Under the pieces are notes generated by a model. The model was not told the DNA's origin, made no database searches, and worked only from the letters and a program-made list of their open reading frames with translations. This document shows positions 1 through 9,360 of a stretch of 64,000 nucleotides of DNA, piece by piece (within the stretch, counting starts at the first letter, position 1; every line of letters begins with the position of its first letter). The position numbers and the translations under genes were made by a program. The stretch covers positions 1-64,000 of the forward strand of contig CACJFI010000001.1 in the NCBI GenBank assembly GCA_902592615.1, given 5' to 3'. This DNA comes from an uncultured SAR116 cluster alpha proteobacterium. GTDB taxonomy: Bacteria; Pseudomonadota; Alphaproteobacteria; Puniceispirillales; Marisalimonadaceae.

Positions 1-618
1 CATAATTATATTAAATCTACTCTTTCAATGTCTCCTGTTATGCCTGTATTGACAATCAATAATATTGCTAATGTTGAATATTTATTTGAGGCTCTAATCA
101 ACGGAAATCTCAAGGTAGTTGAAATCACTTTAAGAACAGATTGTGCCCTAAAAGCAATAGAGATTGCGTCCAAAAAATTTACTTCTTTGAAAATTGGAGC
201 AGGTACAGTTTTAAACAATGAAGATTTAAATTCCGTAAAAGATGCTGGAGCGAAATTTGCTGTTAGTCCTGGCTCTACAATTTCCCTTGCAACACATGCA
301 CTAGAAAAAGAATTTCCATTCCTGCCGGGAGTTTCAAATTCTAGTGATATTATGAATTTAATGAATTTAGATTATAAACTTTTTAAATTTTTTCCAGCAC
401 AAGCCGCAGGTGGTCTTAAATATCTTAAATCTTTAAGTGGGCCATTTCCTGAAATTTTGTTTTGCCCAACAGGTGGTATTAACCAAAATAACGCTCATGA
501 ATGGCTTAGTCAAAAGAATGTAATATGTGTAGGCGGTAGTTGGATAATTCCACCTGAAAGCAGAGATTACAAAGAAATTACAAAAAGAGCTTTATTAGCA
601 AGTAGTTTGTCAAAATAA
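1..618 (+). CDS. eda: 2-dehydro-3-deoxy-phosphogluconate (KDPG) aldolase family, 5' end probably outside window
   Basis: Protein has PVMPVLTI, VEITLRT, KIGAGTVLN, FFPAQAAGG and CPTGGI motifs of KDPG/KHG aldolase; the frame is open upstream of ATG 28 to the window edge. Confidence 0.88.
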   Translation, partial: HNYIKSTLSMSPVMPVLTINNIANVEYLFEALINGNLKVVEITLRTDCALKAIEIASKKFTSLKIGAGTVLNNEDLNSVKDAGAKFAVSPGSTISLATHALEKEFPFLPGVSNSSDIMNLMNLDYKLFKFFPAQAAGGLKYLKSLSGPFPEILFCPTGGINQNNAHEWLSQKNVICVGGSWIIPPESRDYKEITKRALLASSLSK

Positions 619-720
619 TTTCCCGTTTGTTCTAAATAAATAATAAATAAATTTTTTTGTAAAATATTTCGATTTGTCTATCATTATATTTAGAAATTAG
701 TTTTATGTGTTTTTAAAAAC

Positions 721-1293
721 TTGGGGGAAGCAATGACTGAATATTCAATTGAGGATTATGTAACTGATATTCGTTCAGTTGTAAAAGAAGAGACTGACGA
801 GGGAAAGATAATCGATAGAATAAAACCATTATCAAAAAAAATAGCAGCAAACAAAAGTTGGGTTAAGCCAGAATATTTTAATGTAGATAAAGAACAGGGA
901 TTTGGATTGCATTTACTGCACGAAGAAAAAGATCACAGCTTAGCTGTTTTTGCAATTGCGTGGGCTCCTGGAGAGGGACTTGCGCCACATAATCACAAAA
1001 CATGGGCGGTTGTTGCTGGTATTCAAGGACAAGAACATGAAACTAGTTACAAAAGAATAGATGATGGAACTACAGACGGTTTTGCGGATTTAGTAAAAAC
1101 AAATGAAGAGACTATATACGCAGGAGATGCTACTTGTTGTTTGCCTGAGGACATACATAGTGTTTGGAATAATGGACGTGAGATAGCTCTTTCTATACAT
1201 ACATATGGAAAGCATCTCAATTATACAGGAAGATCAATTTTTGATATTAATCAAAAAACTGAAACCCCCTGCATAGTTAAGGTTCAAAATTAA
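721..1293 (+). CDS. Cysteine dioxygenase-like cupin protein
   Basis: Cupin motif APHNHKTWAVVAGIQGQEHET followed by a downstream DIHSVWN; resembles thiol dioxygenase/CDO-like proteins. Confidence 0.65.
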   Translation: MGEAMTEYSIEDYVTDIRSVVKEETDEGKIIDRIKPLSKKIAANKSWVKPEYFNVDKEQGFGLHLLHEEKDHSLAVFAIAWAPGEGLAPHNHKTWAVVAGIQGQEHETSYKRIDDGTTDGFADLVKTNEETIYAGDATCCLPEDIHSVWNNGREIALSIHTYGKHLNYTGRSIFDINQKTETPCIVKVQN

Positions 1294-1330
1294 TTAAGTT
1301 TTATACGAAAAGTTCTAAGTTAAAATCTAA

Positions 1331-2173
1331 TTAACCTTGGAAACATGTTTGATTTTGTTCACCCAAACCTTCTATACCCAACTTCATTTTATCGCCTGCT
1401 TTTAAGAAAACAGGTGGTTTCATTCCACTACCAACTCCAGGTGGAGTGCCCGTAGCAATAACATCGCCAGGATTTAAACTCATAAATTGTGATAAATAAT
1501 ATACAATGTATTTTGCAGAGAATATCATGGTTTTTGTAGAACCATCTTGCATTCTTTTACCATTAACATCTAGATACATTTTTAGGTTCTGAACGTCAGA
1601 CACTTCATCTTTAGTAACTAAATATGGTCCAGTTGGCCCAAAAGTGTCACAAGATTTGCCTTTAGTCCACTGTCCTTCTTTTTTTAGTTGAAATTCTCTT
1701 TCTGAAACATCATTAACTACACAATATCCAGCAATATATTTTTCTGCATCCTCTTCATTAATATATTTAGCTTTTTTCCCAATTATAATACCAAGTTCAA
1801 CTTCCCAGTCAGTTTCATTAGAATTTCTTGGTATTTCAACATTATCATTTGGACCTACTACAGCAGATGTTGCCTTTGAAAATAATATTGGTTCACTTGG
1901 TACAGGCATTCCAGTTTCTGCAGCGTGATCCGAATAATTTAACCCAATACAAAGAAATTTTCCAATATTACCAACACATGCTCCCAATCTTGTATTTTCA
2001 GGAATAATTGGCAAAGATGAAACATCAATCATAGAAATTTTATTTAAGCCCTCTTCACTAATATTATCTCCATTGATATCCGTAATATGATTAGATAAAT
2101 CTCTTATTTTACCATCCTGGCCAAGAATACCAGGCTTTTCTTTCCCAATTTCTCCGTAGCGTAATAACTTCAT
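1331..2173 (-). CDS. Fumarylacetoacetate hydrolase family protein (2,4-diketo-3-deoxy-L-fuconate hydrolase/ureidoglycolate lyase-like)
   Basis: CIGLNYSDHAAETGMPVPSEPILFSK, DWEVELGIIIGKKAK and GDVIATGTPPGVGSGMKPP motifs of the FAH family. Confidence 0.88.
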   Translation of the reverse strand: MKLLRYGEIGKEKPGILGQDGKIRDLSNHITDINGDNISEEGLNKISMIDVSSLPIIPENTRLGACVGNIGKFLCIGLNYSDHAAETGMPVPSEPILFSKATSAVVGPNDNVEIPRNSNETDWEVELGIIIGKKAKYINEEDAEKYIAGYCVVNDVSEREFQLKKEGQWTKGKSCDTFGPTGPYLVTKDEVSDVQNLKMYLDVNGKRMQDGSTKTMIFSAKYIVYYLSQFMSLNPGDVIATGTPPGVGSGMKPPVFLKAGDKMKLGIEGLGEQNQTCFQG

Positions 2174-2223
2174 TTTACTTCCTCTCTCTAATTAATATAA
2201 TTAAAAATTTTATTATTGATTTA

Positions 2224-2958
2224 TTACATACATATTCCACCATCAATTATATGGAATTGACCTGTGGTAAAGGCTGATGCATCACTAGCTAGATAAACTG
2301 CAAGATTAGCGACTTCTTCTGCCTCACCAAATCTTCCCATTGGTTGCCTTGCAACAAATTGCTTTTTGGCTAATTCATAATCTCCCATGTTTGAAAGTCT
2401 TTCCTCTAAAGATGGACTTTGAATTGTGCCAGGGCAAATGGCATTACACCTTATTCCAGCTGCAATATAGTCTGCTGCAACTGATTTTGTTATACCAAGT
2501 ACTGCAGCTTTAGATGCAGTGTAGATAAACCTATTAATTATACCTTTTGTTGAGGATGCTACAGAGGCAATATTAACAATTGATCCTCCACCATTTTTGA
2601 TCATTATTGGTAAGATTTCTTTTATCATGTGGTACATGGCTTTACTATTTAGATTAAAAGCCAGATCCCAGTCATCGTCTGTAGACTCTAAAATTGTTCC
2701 ATTATGAACTATACCTGCGCAATTAAATAGTACGTTAGGTTCTTTAATTAGTTTCATTAAATCTTTAATTTCATCTTGATTTGTAACATCAAGTTTATGA
2801 GTTTCATGTACAGTTTTTTTTAAATTGTCTAAACTTTCTTCGTTAATGTCTGTTGCAATAACATAAGCACCAGCTTTTACAAAAGCCTCAGCTGTTGCTT
2901 TGCCAATACCTTGTCCCGATGCAGTTAAAAGAGCAGTCTTGCCCTCTAAATTAATCAT
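2224..2958 (-). CDS. SDR family oxidoreductase (2-keto-3-deoxy-L-fuconate dehydrogenase/BDH2-like)
   Basis: Rossmann TASGQGIGKA; catalytic YTASKAAV; C-terminal FHIIDGG; close to the DHRS6/BDH2 pattern (VASSTKGIINRFIYTASKAAVLGITKSVAADYI). Confidence 0.85.
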   Translation of the reverse strand: MINLEGKTALLTASGQGIGKATAEAFVKAGAYVIATDINEESLDNLKKTVHETHKLDVTNQDEIKDLMKLIKEPNVLFNCAGIVHNGTILESTDDDWDLAFNLNSKAMYHMIKEILPIMIKNGGGSIVNIASVASSTKGIINRFIYTASKAAVLGITKSVAADYIAAGIRCNAICPGTIQSPSLEERLSNMGDYELAKKQFVARQPMGRFGEAEEVANLAVYLASDASAFTTGQFHIIDGGICM

Positions 2959-2967
2959 AAAAACTCC

Positions 2968-4521
2968 CTACATAGTTGCTCCAATTTGCCAAGGAACAAA
3001 CTCCAAGTCTCCAAGGCCTTGGCTTTCAGATTTTGATTTTTCACCAGATGCGACCCGAACAATCAAATCAAATATTTCTTGTCCAACATCCTCAATACTT
3101 TTGTTATCTGAAATTACTTTTCCAGCATTTACATCCATGTCCTCAATCATATTATTATACATTTCGGTGTTCGTAGCTATTTTAATTGAAGGTGAGGGTT
3201 TACAACCAAAACATGAACCTCTTCCTGTAGTAAAAGTTACGACATTACAACCGCTAGCAATTTGACCCGTAACTGATGCTGGATCATATCCAGGGCTATC
3301 CATAAATAAAAAACCCTTTTTCTCTGCTTGCTGTGCATATAGGAGAACATCATTTAAAGGTGTGGTTCCTCCTTTTGCAGCTGCTCCTAGAGACTTTTCT
3401 AATATTGTAGTTAATCCACCTGCTTTGTTACCTGGGGAAGGGTTATTATTTAAACTTCCCTTATTTCTTGTTACATAATCTTCCCACCAAAGAATTCTAT
3501 CGACAAGTTTTTTGCCTACTTCAGGAGAAATGGCTCTTCTTGTTAACATGTGTTCTGCACCATAAATTTCTGGTGTTTCTGCCAAAATTGCAGTTCCACC
3601 ATTTTTTACAATTAAATCTGCAGCATGACCAAGTGAAGGGTTTGAGGTTATACCAGACCATGCATCGGATCCTCCACATTGAAGAGCAACACTTAAATGT
3701 TCTACAGATTGATCAGATCGCTCAATGGAATTAACTTCAGGTAGCATATCATCAATGCATTTTATTCCAGCTTTAATTGTTTTTCTAAGACCTCCCATGT
3801 CTTGTAAGGTCATAGTTTTAAAAAATGGATTTTCGTTTAAGTTGAAAGCATCCATTAAAAACTTGATTTGATTTGCCTCACATCCTAATCCAATTAGTAA
3901 TATACCAGCTAAATTTGGATGTTGAATATACCCTAAAAGGACTCTTTGAAGAGCGTCAAAACCGTCTCCTGAATCTGCCATTCCACATCCTGTGCCGTGA
4001 GTAAATGAAACTACTCCGTCAACATTTGGGAACTTAGATAATTTTTCTTCATTAAATGCTTCTGCAATATTTTTTGCAGCTGTTGCAGAACAATTTACAG
4101 AAGTAAGTATGCCAATATAATTTCTTGTCCCAACCTTTCCGTTTTGTCTTTTATATCCTTTGAAAGTAGCTCTTTTTTCAGGTTCAATCATGTTGGGTAA
4201 TTTAACAGATGTTGAAAACTCATAATCATGATCTGTTGATTGGAAATTTGTATTTTCAACATGTACATGTTCACCTGGTAAAATATCTTTGCTAGCAATA
4301 CCTATCAATTGGTCATACTTAATTATTTTCTCACCCTTTACTATTTTTCTTAAGGCTATTTTATGACCTTTCGGAATAATGTTTTTACTCGTAAGATCTT
4401 GAGTTATTTCACCAGCATTTATTTCTCTTAATGCTGTAGCAACATTGTCATTTTTATTAAGTTTAACTGTTAAGTTTTCAATATTATTCATTTTTATTAT
4501 CTCCCAGCTAATAAAAAGCAA
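2968..4521 (-). CDS. UxaA-family sugar-acid dehydratase (altronate dehydratase-like)
   Basis: N-terminal SAF-like domain plus GYKRQNGKVGTRNYIGI, FTHGTGCGM, LQCGGSDAWSGITSNPSLG and TTGRGSCFGCKPSPSIKIATN typical of UxaA/GarD. The initiator may be the internal Met at ~4491 (MNNIENLTVKL). Confidence 0.9.
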   Translation of the reverse strand: MLFISWEIIKMNNIENLTVKLNKNDNVATALREINAGEITQDLTSKNIIPKGHKIALRKIVKGEKIIKYDQLIGIASKDILPGEHVHVENTNFQSTDHDYEFSTSVKLPNMIEPEKRATFKGYKRQNGKVGTRNYIGILTSVNCSATAAKNIAEAFNEEKLSKFPNVDGVVSFTHGTGCGMADSGDGFDALQRVLLGYIQHPNLAGILLIGLGCEANQIKFLMDAFNLNENPFFKTMTLQDMGGLRKTIKAGIKCIDDMLPEVNSIERSDQSVEHLSVALQCGGSDAWSGITSNPSLGHAADLIVKNGGTAILAETPEIYGAEHMLTRRAISPEVGKKLVDRILWWEDYVTRNKGSLNNNPSPGNKAGGLTTILEKSLGAAAKGGTTPLNDVLLYAQQAEKKGFLFMDSPGYDPASVTGQIASGCNVVTFTTGRGSCFGCKPSPSIKIATNTEMYNNMIEDMDVNAGKVISDNKSIEDVGQEIFDLIVRVASGEKSKSESQGLGDLEFVPWQIGATM

Positions 4522-4574
4522 AAAAACTGAAATTATCTTTTGATTTTTTTTAAATCAAGTATGATTGTTACATT

Positions 4575-4596
4575 GATCTTAAAATATATTAAGATC
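4575..4596. promoter_or_regulatory. Operator-like inverted repeat GATCTTAA-N6-TTAAGATC
   Basis: Perfect 8-bp arms in the divergent intergenic region between the UxaA-type (-) and IlvD/Edd-type (+) dehydratase genes. Confidence 0.45.
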
Positions 4597-4633
4597 TATT
4601 CATACTATTTTTAAAATAATTTATAAACTCTAT

Positions 4634-6448
4634 TTGTTGTTATTAAATTTTACTTGGGAGAAAATCATGTCAGATAAAAATTTTAATCCAAAATACAGAA
4701 GTCAACAGTGGTTTGATAATCCAACTAATCCTGGTATGACGGCATTGTATTTGGAAAGATCAATGAATTTTGGGCTGACACCAGACGAATTAAGATCTGG
4801 AAAACCAATTATTGGAATAGCACAAACCGGATCGGATATATCCCCATGTAATAGGGTTCATCTTAAACTGGCAGAAAGAGTAAGAGAAGGAATTAGAACA
4901 GCAGGTGGTATTGCTTTTGAGTTTCCTGTTCATCCCATTCAAGAAACATTAAAGAGACCTACCGCTGCTGTCGACAGAAATTTAGCATATTTAGGATTAG
5001 TTGAAATTCTTCATGGTTATCCTATTGATGGTGTTGTCCTAATGACCGGTTGTGACAAAACAACTCCAGCTTGTTTAATGGCAGCTGCTACTGTAGATCT
5101 GCCAGCTATTGTACTAAACGGAGGTCCAATGCTGGATGGGTGGCATAATGGAAAGCTTGCTGGTTCAGGAACAGCTGTTTGGGATAGTAGAGTTGAGTTA
5201 GCAGCTGGCAGAATAGATTATGAACAATTCATTGATATTGTTACTAGCTCAGCTCCTTCTGACGGTCATTGTAACACTATGGGCACTGCATCTACAATGA
5301 ATTCTTTAGCTGAAGCTCTTGGAATGAGCTTAACTGGAAATGCTAATATTCCTGCACCTTACAGAGAAAGAGGGCAAATGGCATATAAGACAGGTTTAAG
5401 AATTGTAGATATGGTTAGGGATGATTTAACTCCTTCCATGATTATGACTAGAGAGTCTTTTGAAAATGCAATCATTGTAAATTCTGCTATTGGTGGATCA
5501 ACTAACGCTCAATGGCATATTACTGCAATAGCAAGGCATGTTGGTGTAGAATTAGAAACTGTTGCATGGCAAAATGTTGGTTATGACATTCCTTTGATGG
5601 CTAACATACAACCGGCAGGCGAGTACCTATGTGAGAGCTATCATAGAGCTGGTGGGACAGCTGCTGTAATGTCAGAGCTTTTTGAAAATTCAAAACTTCA
5701 TGGAGATGTAATGACTGTCACAGGAAAAAAAATGTCTGATAATTTAAAAGGAATCAAGATTAAGGACGAAAAGGTCATTACCCCTTTTAAAAAACCTATG
5801 AAACAAAAAGCAGGCTTTATAGTACTTAAAGGAAATTTATTTGACTCTGCAATAATGAAAACCTCAGTTATTTCAAAAGAATTCAAAGATAAATTTTTAT
5901 CACGTCCAGGAAAAGAAGGTGTACTAGAAGGTAAAGTTATTGTCTTTGAAGGATCTGAAGATTATCATGACAGGCTTAATGACAAAAGTTTAAATATGGA
6001 TGAAAATTCTATATTAGTTATTAGAGGTGCAGGACCTGTTGGCTGGCCTGGATCAGCTGAAGTTGTTAATATGCAACCATCAGATGAATTAATTAAGCAA
6101 GGGATTACAGAATTACCATGCATAGGTGATGGAAGACAATCAGGAACCTCAGGAAGTCCATCAATACTTAATGCTTCACCTGAGAGTACGACTGGAGGCG
6201 GATTAGCTTGGTTGAGGACGGGTGACACTGTCGTAATTGATTTGAATAATTATACAGCTAACATGCTTGTAAGTGATGAAGAGATTGAGCTTAGGAAAAA
6301 AGATGGTGTTCCGCCTTATCCTGAAAGTCAAACTCCTTGGCAAGAAATTCAAAGAAATTTAGTAGGTGAACTATCTGATGGAGCTGTACTTGAGAATGCT
6401 GTCAAATTTCAGAAGGTAAGAAAAAAATTACCAAGGGATAATCATTAA
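4634..6448 (+). CDS. IlvD/Edd family dehydratase (sugar-acid dehydratase, dihydroxy-acid dehydratase-like)
   Basis: [51 protein letters not shown] and [21 protein letters not shown] motifs. True start likely ATG ~4667 ([13 protein letters not shown]). Confidence 0.9.
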   Translation: MLLLNFTWEKIMSDKNFNPKYRSQQWFDNPTNPGMTALYLERSMNFGLTPDELRSGKPIIGIAQTGSDISPCNRVHLKLAERVREGIRTAGGIAFEFPVHPIQETLKRPTAAVDRNLAYLGLVEILHGYPIDGVVLMTGCDKTTPACLMAAATVDLPAIVLNGGPMLDGWHNGKLAGSGTAVWDSRVELAAGRIDYEQFIDIVTSSAPSDGHCNTMGTASTMNSLAEALGMSLTGNANIPAPYRERGQMAYKTGLRIVDMVRDDLTPSMIMTRESFENAIIVNSAIGGSTNAQWHITAIARHVGVELETVAWQNVGYDIPLMANIQPAGEYLCESYHRAGGTAAVMSELFENSKLHGDVMTVTGKKMSDNLKGIKIKDEKVITPFKKPMKQKAGFIVLKGNLFDSAIMKTSVISKEFKDKFLSRPGKEGVLEGKVIVFEGSEDYHDRLNDKSLNMDENSILVIRGAGPVGWPGSAEVVNMQPSDELIKQGITELPCIGDGRQSGTSGSPSILNASPESTTGGGLAWLRTGDTVVIDLNNYTANMLVSDEEIELRKKDGVPPYPESQTPWQEIQRNLVGELSDGAVLENAVKFQKVRKKLPRDNH

Positions 6449-6452
6449 AATA

Positions 6453-7346
6453 ATGACAGAAAATAAAAATATTTTAGTAATTGGTTTAGGCTCAATGGGT
6501 TATGGGATAGCAAAATCGCTTATGCGCGCAGGGTATAATGTTTATGGTCAAGATAAAAACCCAGATCAACAAAAAAAATTTTTTCAAGATGGAGGGTTTG
6601 AAGGTAAAGTTCCATACGACAAATTAGAAGCAGTAATAATAGTTGTCTTAAATGAAAAGCAAACTCGTGAGATTATTTTTGGTGAGGAGGGGATTTCCAA
6701 TAAATTAAAAAATAACTCATTGATAATGGTATGTACTACTGTTTCTCCAGATTTTGCAAAAGAAATGGATAACAAGTGTTCTAAAAAAGGACTTTTATAT
6801 TTAGATGCGCCCATTTCTGGTGGATCAAAAAAATCATTAGAAGGTAAATTGTCTTATATGATTTCTGGAAGTCAAAAAGCTCTGCAAAAAGCCAAGCCAC
6901 TTTTAGATTCAACCTCAGAAAAAGTTTTTAAATTTGGCCAATCTGTCGGAGCTGGGTCTGCAATGAAGGCAGTTAATCAAATGCTCGCAGGTATTCATAT
7001 TTCAGCAATGGCAGAGGCTATAACATTTGGAATAACTCAAGGCATAGACCCTAAGAAATTTTTAGAGGTTATTTCTGAATGTGCTGGAACATCCTGGATG
7101 CTTGAGAATAGAGCTCCACATATTATAAATGATGATTATTCTCCAAAATCATCGATAAATATATGGCCAAAAGATCTAGGGATTGTTCTGGATATAGCAA
7201 AAAAATCAAATTTTTCTGCACCTTTAACTGCAACAGCAATGCAACAATTTGTTGCAGCTGCTGGTTCTGGTTTGGGTTATGAAGATGATGCTGCTGTAGC
7301 TAAAATTTATGCTCGTAATGCAGGAATTGAATTAACTAAGTATTAA
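6453..7346 (+). CDS. NAD(P)-dependent beta-hydroxyacid dehydrogenase (L-threonate dehydrogenase LtnD-like)
   Basis: GLGSMGYGIAKSLMRAGY, YLDAPISGGSKK, GSAMKAVNQMLAGIH and a C-terminal YEDDAAVAKIY segment as in LtnD-type enzymes. Confidence 0.82.
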   Translation: MTENKNILVIGLGSMGYGIAKSLMRAGYNVYGQDKNPDQQKKFFQDGGFEGKVPYDKLEAVIIVVLNEKQTREIIFGEEGISNKLKNNSLIMVCTTVSPDFAKEMDNKCSKKGLLYLDAPISGGSKKSLEGKLSYMISGSQKALQKAKPLLDSTSEKVFKFGQSVGAGSAMKAVNQMLAGIHISAMAEAITFGITQGIDPKKFLEVISECAGTSWMLENRAPHIINDDYSPKSSINIWPKDLGIVLDIAKKSNFSAPLTATAMQQFVAAAGSGLGYEDDAAVAKIYARNAGIELTKY

Positions 7347-7354
7347 ATATCCTC

Positions 7355-8290
7355 CTAATTTACTTCTGAAATTAGAGATTTTCCTTCAAAGTAATTTATT
7401 ATGTTATCAAATACAAGCTGACCCATTGCATTTCTTGTCTCAACTGTGCCAGACGCAATATGAGGTAATAAGACCGTATTTTGTAGTTTCATTAATTTTT
7501 CAGGGATGTTGGGCTCATTTGTATAAACATCTAAACCAGCACCCAATATTAAATTATTTTCTAGACAATGTATTAATTCATCTTGATCGATAACCGAACC
7601 TCTAGCTACATTGATAAGTACGCCATTTTCTCCAAGATTATTAAGAACATCTTTATTAATTAACTTTTCTGTTTCTTTTCCACCAGGTGTAATTATACAA
7701 AGTGTATCAACTTCTTTTGCTAATTCTTTCAAATCTCTGTAAAATTTATACTTAACATCTTTTTTATTTCTTGAATGATAGGAAATTTCACAATTAAATG
7801 CTTCTGCCCTTTTAGCTATAGCTTTACCAATTCTTCCCATTCCAACTATTCCTAGCTTGGTTCCTGTAAACTTTTTAGTTAGTGGAAAATCACCCTCAAT
7901 CCATTGGTTGTTTCTTGCAAAACTGTCAGCTTCAACGATTTTTTTGTAGACACATAGCATTAATGCGATAGCGGTATCAGCTACTTCATCATTAAGAACT
8001 TCTGGTGTATTAGTGACTTTTATTGCTAAACTTTTAGCAAAATTAACATCAATAGCATCATAACCTACACCATAACACGCTATAATTTTTAGATTAGGCA
8101 TGCTTTTCATTAAATCAGGGGTAATTTTATAACCTCCCATGACTGCTATTGCATCAATATCTTCTCTAACTTCAAATAAATAATTATCTTCATCCTTTTG
8201 TTTCCATAATTTATGTGTGTTAAAGTTTTGATCAGCAAGCGAAACAAAATATTCTGGCATTTCGGTCATTATTAGTAAGTTTTTTTTCAT
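7355..8290 (-). CDS. D-isomer specific 2-hydroxyacid dehydrogenase
   Basis: GIVGMGRIGKAIAKRAEAF, NVARGSVIDQDEL and LLPHIASGT motifs. Confidence 0.9.
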   Translation of the reverse strand: MKKNLLIMTEMPEYFVSLADQNFNTHKLWKQKDEDNYLFEVREDIDAIAVMGGYKITPDLMKSMPNLKIIACYGVGYDAIDVNFAKSLAIKVTNTPEVLNDEVADTAIALMLCVYKKIVEADSFARNNQWIEGDFPLTKKFTGTKLGIVGMGRIGKAIAKRAEAFNCEISYHSRNKKDVKYKFYRDLKELAKEVDTLCIITPGGKETEKLINKDVLNNLGENGVLINVARGSVIDQDELIHCLENNLILGAGLDVYTNEPNIPEKLMKLQNTVLLPHIASGTVETRNAMGQLVFDNIINYFEGKSLISEVN

Positions 8291-8302
8291 TCAAAATATC
8301 CC

Positions 8303-9238
8303 TTATATACTTAATTTAGGCATCTGATTTTTTTTGATAATCGCCCCTTTATATTTGATGACTTCTCTGGTGACAGCATGAGATTTTAATATAATTTCTT
8401 CAATACTAGTATTTTTACCATTGTTCATCAATGCTAAGAATGAGCCGTTGAAAGCATCTCCTGCAGCAGTTGTATCTACAACCTCACCATGCGGAACAGT
8501 AATGGTTTTTATATCTTGATCAAGGTTTTTAAATATAATTGAATTTTTATATCTCAATAAAATCAGATTTTTTTCATTATTTAATAGATTAAAGATTTCA
8601 TTTGGTTTTCTAATCTTAAATAGATTTTTAACATCATCATAAGAGACAAAATTAATATTTACATAATTGTTAATTTCTATAAATAGTGATTGCGATCTAT
8701 TTTTGTCATAATGTAGTTGATGTCTAAAATTAAAATCAAAAGCACAAACATCAGCTGTAGCCCCAACCTTAATTAGTTGTTGTTTTTGATTTTCATCAAG
8801 TATGCCAGCAGAAATACCGGAGTAATAAAAAATATCTGAATTGCTTATATTATCTAAAAGATACTTTCCTTTTAATCCTAAAAAAATATTTTTAGTTGGA
8901 GATTGATCTCTCCAATAGGAAAAACTTCGTTCTCCTTTTTCATTGATTTCAATAGAATATAATCCTGGTGGATTTTTCCCATCTGTCCTGATAAGATCAC
9001 AGTTAAGTTTTTCAATTTTGAATCTTTCCATCATTTTCTTAGAAAAACTATCTTTTGAAAGAGCTGTGCAGTAAAAAGTACTAGTTTCCTTATTTGTTAA
9101 TCGTGAAAAATAAACTGCAGAGTTATAAGTATCACCTCCAAAATTAACCTCCATCAGTGAATTTGAATTTCCTAAAGAGGATATATCACCGTTTAGCTCA
9201 ATCATGCATTCCCCTAAAAAGATAGCTTTTTTCTGCAT
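8303..9238 (-). CDS. PfkB-family sugar kinase (2-keto-3-deoxygluconate kinase-like)
   Basis: GECMIELNGD start, FGGDTYNSAVYFSR, and DTTAAGDAFNGSFLA PfkB signature. Confidence 0.85.
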   Translation of the reverse strand: MQKKAIFLGECMIELNGDISSLGNSNSLMEVNFGGDTYNSAVYFSRLTNKETSTFYCTALSKDSFSKKMMERFKIEKLNCDLIRTDGKNPPGLYSIEINEKGERSFSYWRDQSPTKNIFLGLKGKYLLDNISNSDIFYYSGISAGILDENQKQQLIKVGATADVCAFDFNFRHQLHYDKNRSQSLFIEINNYVNINFVSYDDVKNLFKIRKPNEIFNLLNNEKNLILLRYKNSIIFKNLDQDIKTITVPHGEVVDTTAAGDAFNGSFLALMNNGKNTSIEEIILKSHAVTREVIKYKGAIIKKNQMPKLSI

Positions 9239-9360
9239 TTTATAAGTATCCTTAAGATATAAATTTTATGGTTACTATAATTATTAAAATGTAATAATTT
9301 ACTCAATCTTTATTTTAAAATATATTTATAGTAGAGTAACTTAGGAAAATATGAGGTTTA

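Noticed and set aside
2900-3734. Plus-strand ORFs 2900..3265, 2976..3176 and 3468..3734
   Set aside because: Antisense to the UxaA-family and SDR genes, which have clear conserved motifs.
5698-6228. Minus-strand ORFs within the IlvD/Edd dehydratase
   Set aside because: Shadow ORFs opposite conserved catalytic motifs.
8303-8400. Possible regulator or transposase gene within the sugar-acid cluster
   Set aside because: Checked the ORF products around the cluster; none shows an HTH or transposase motif, so none reported.
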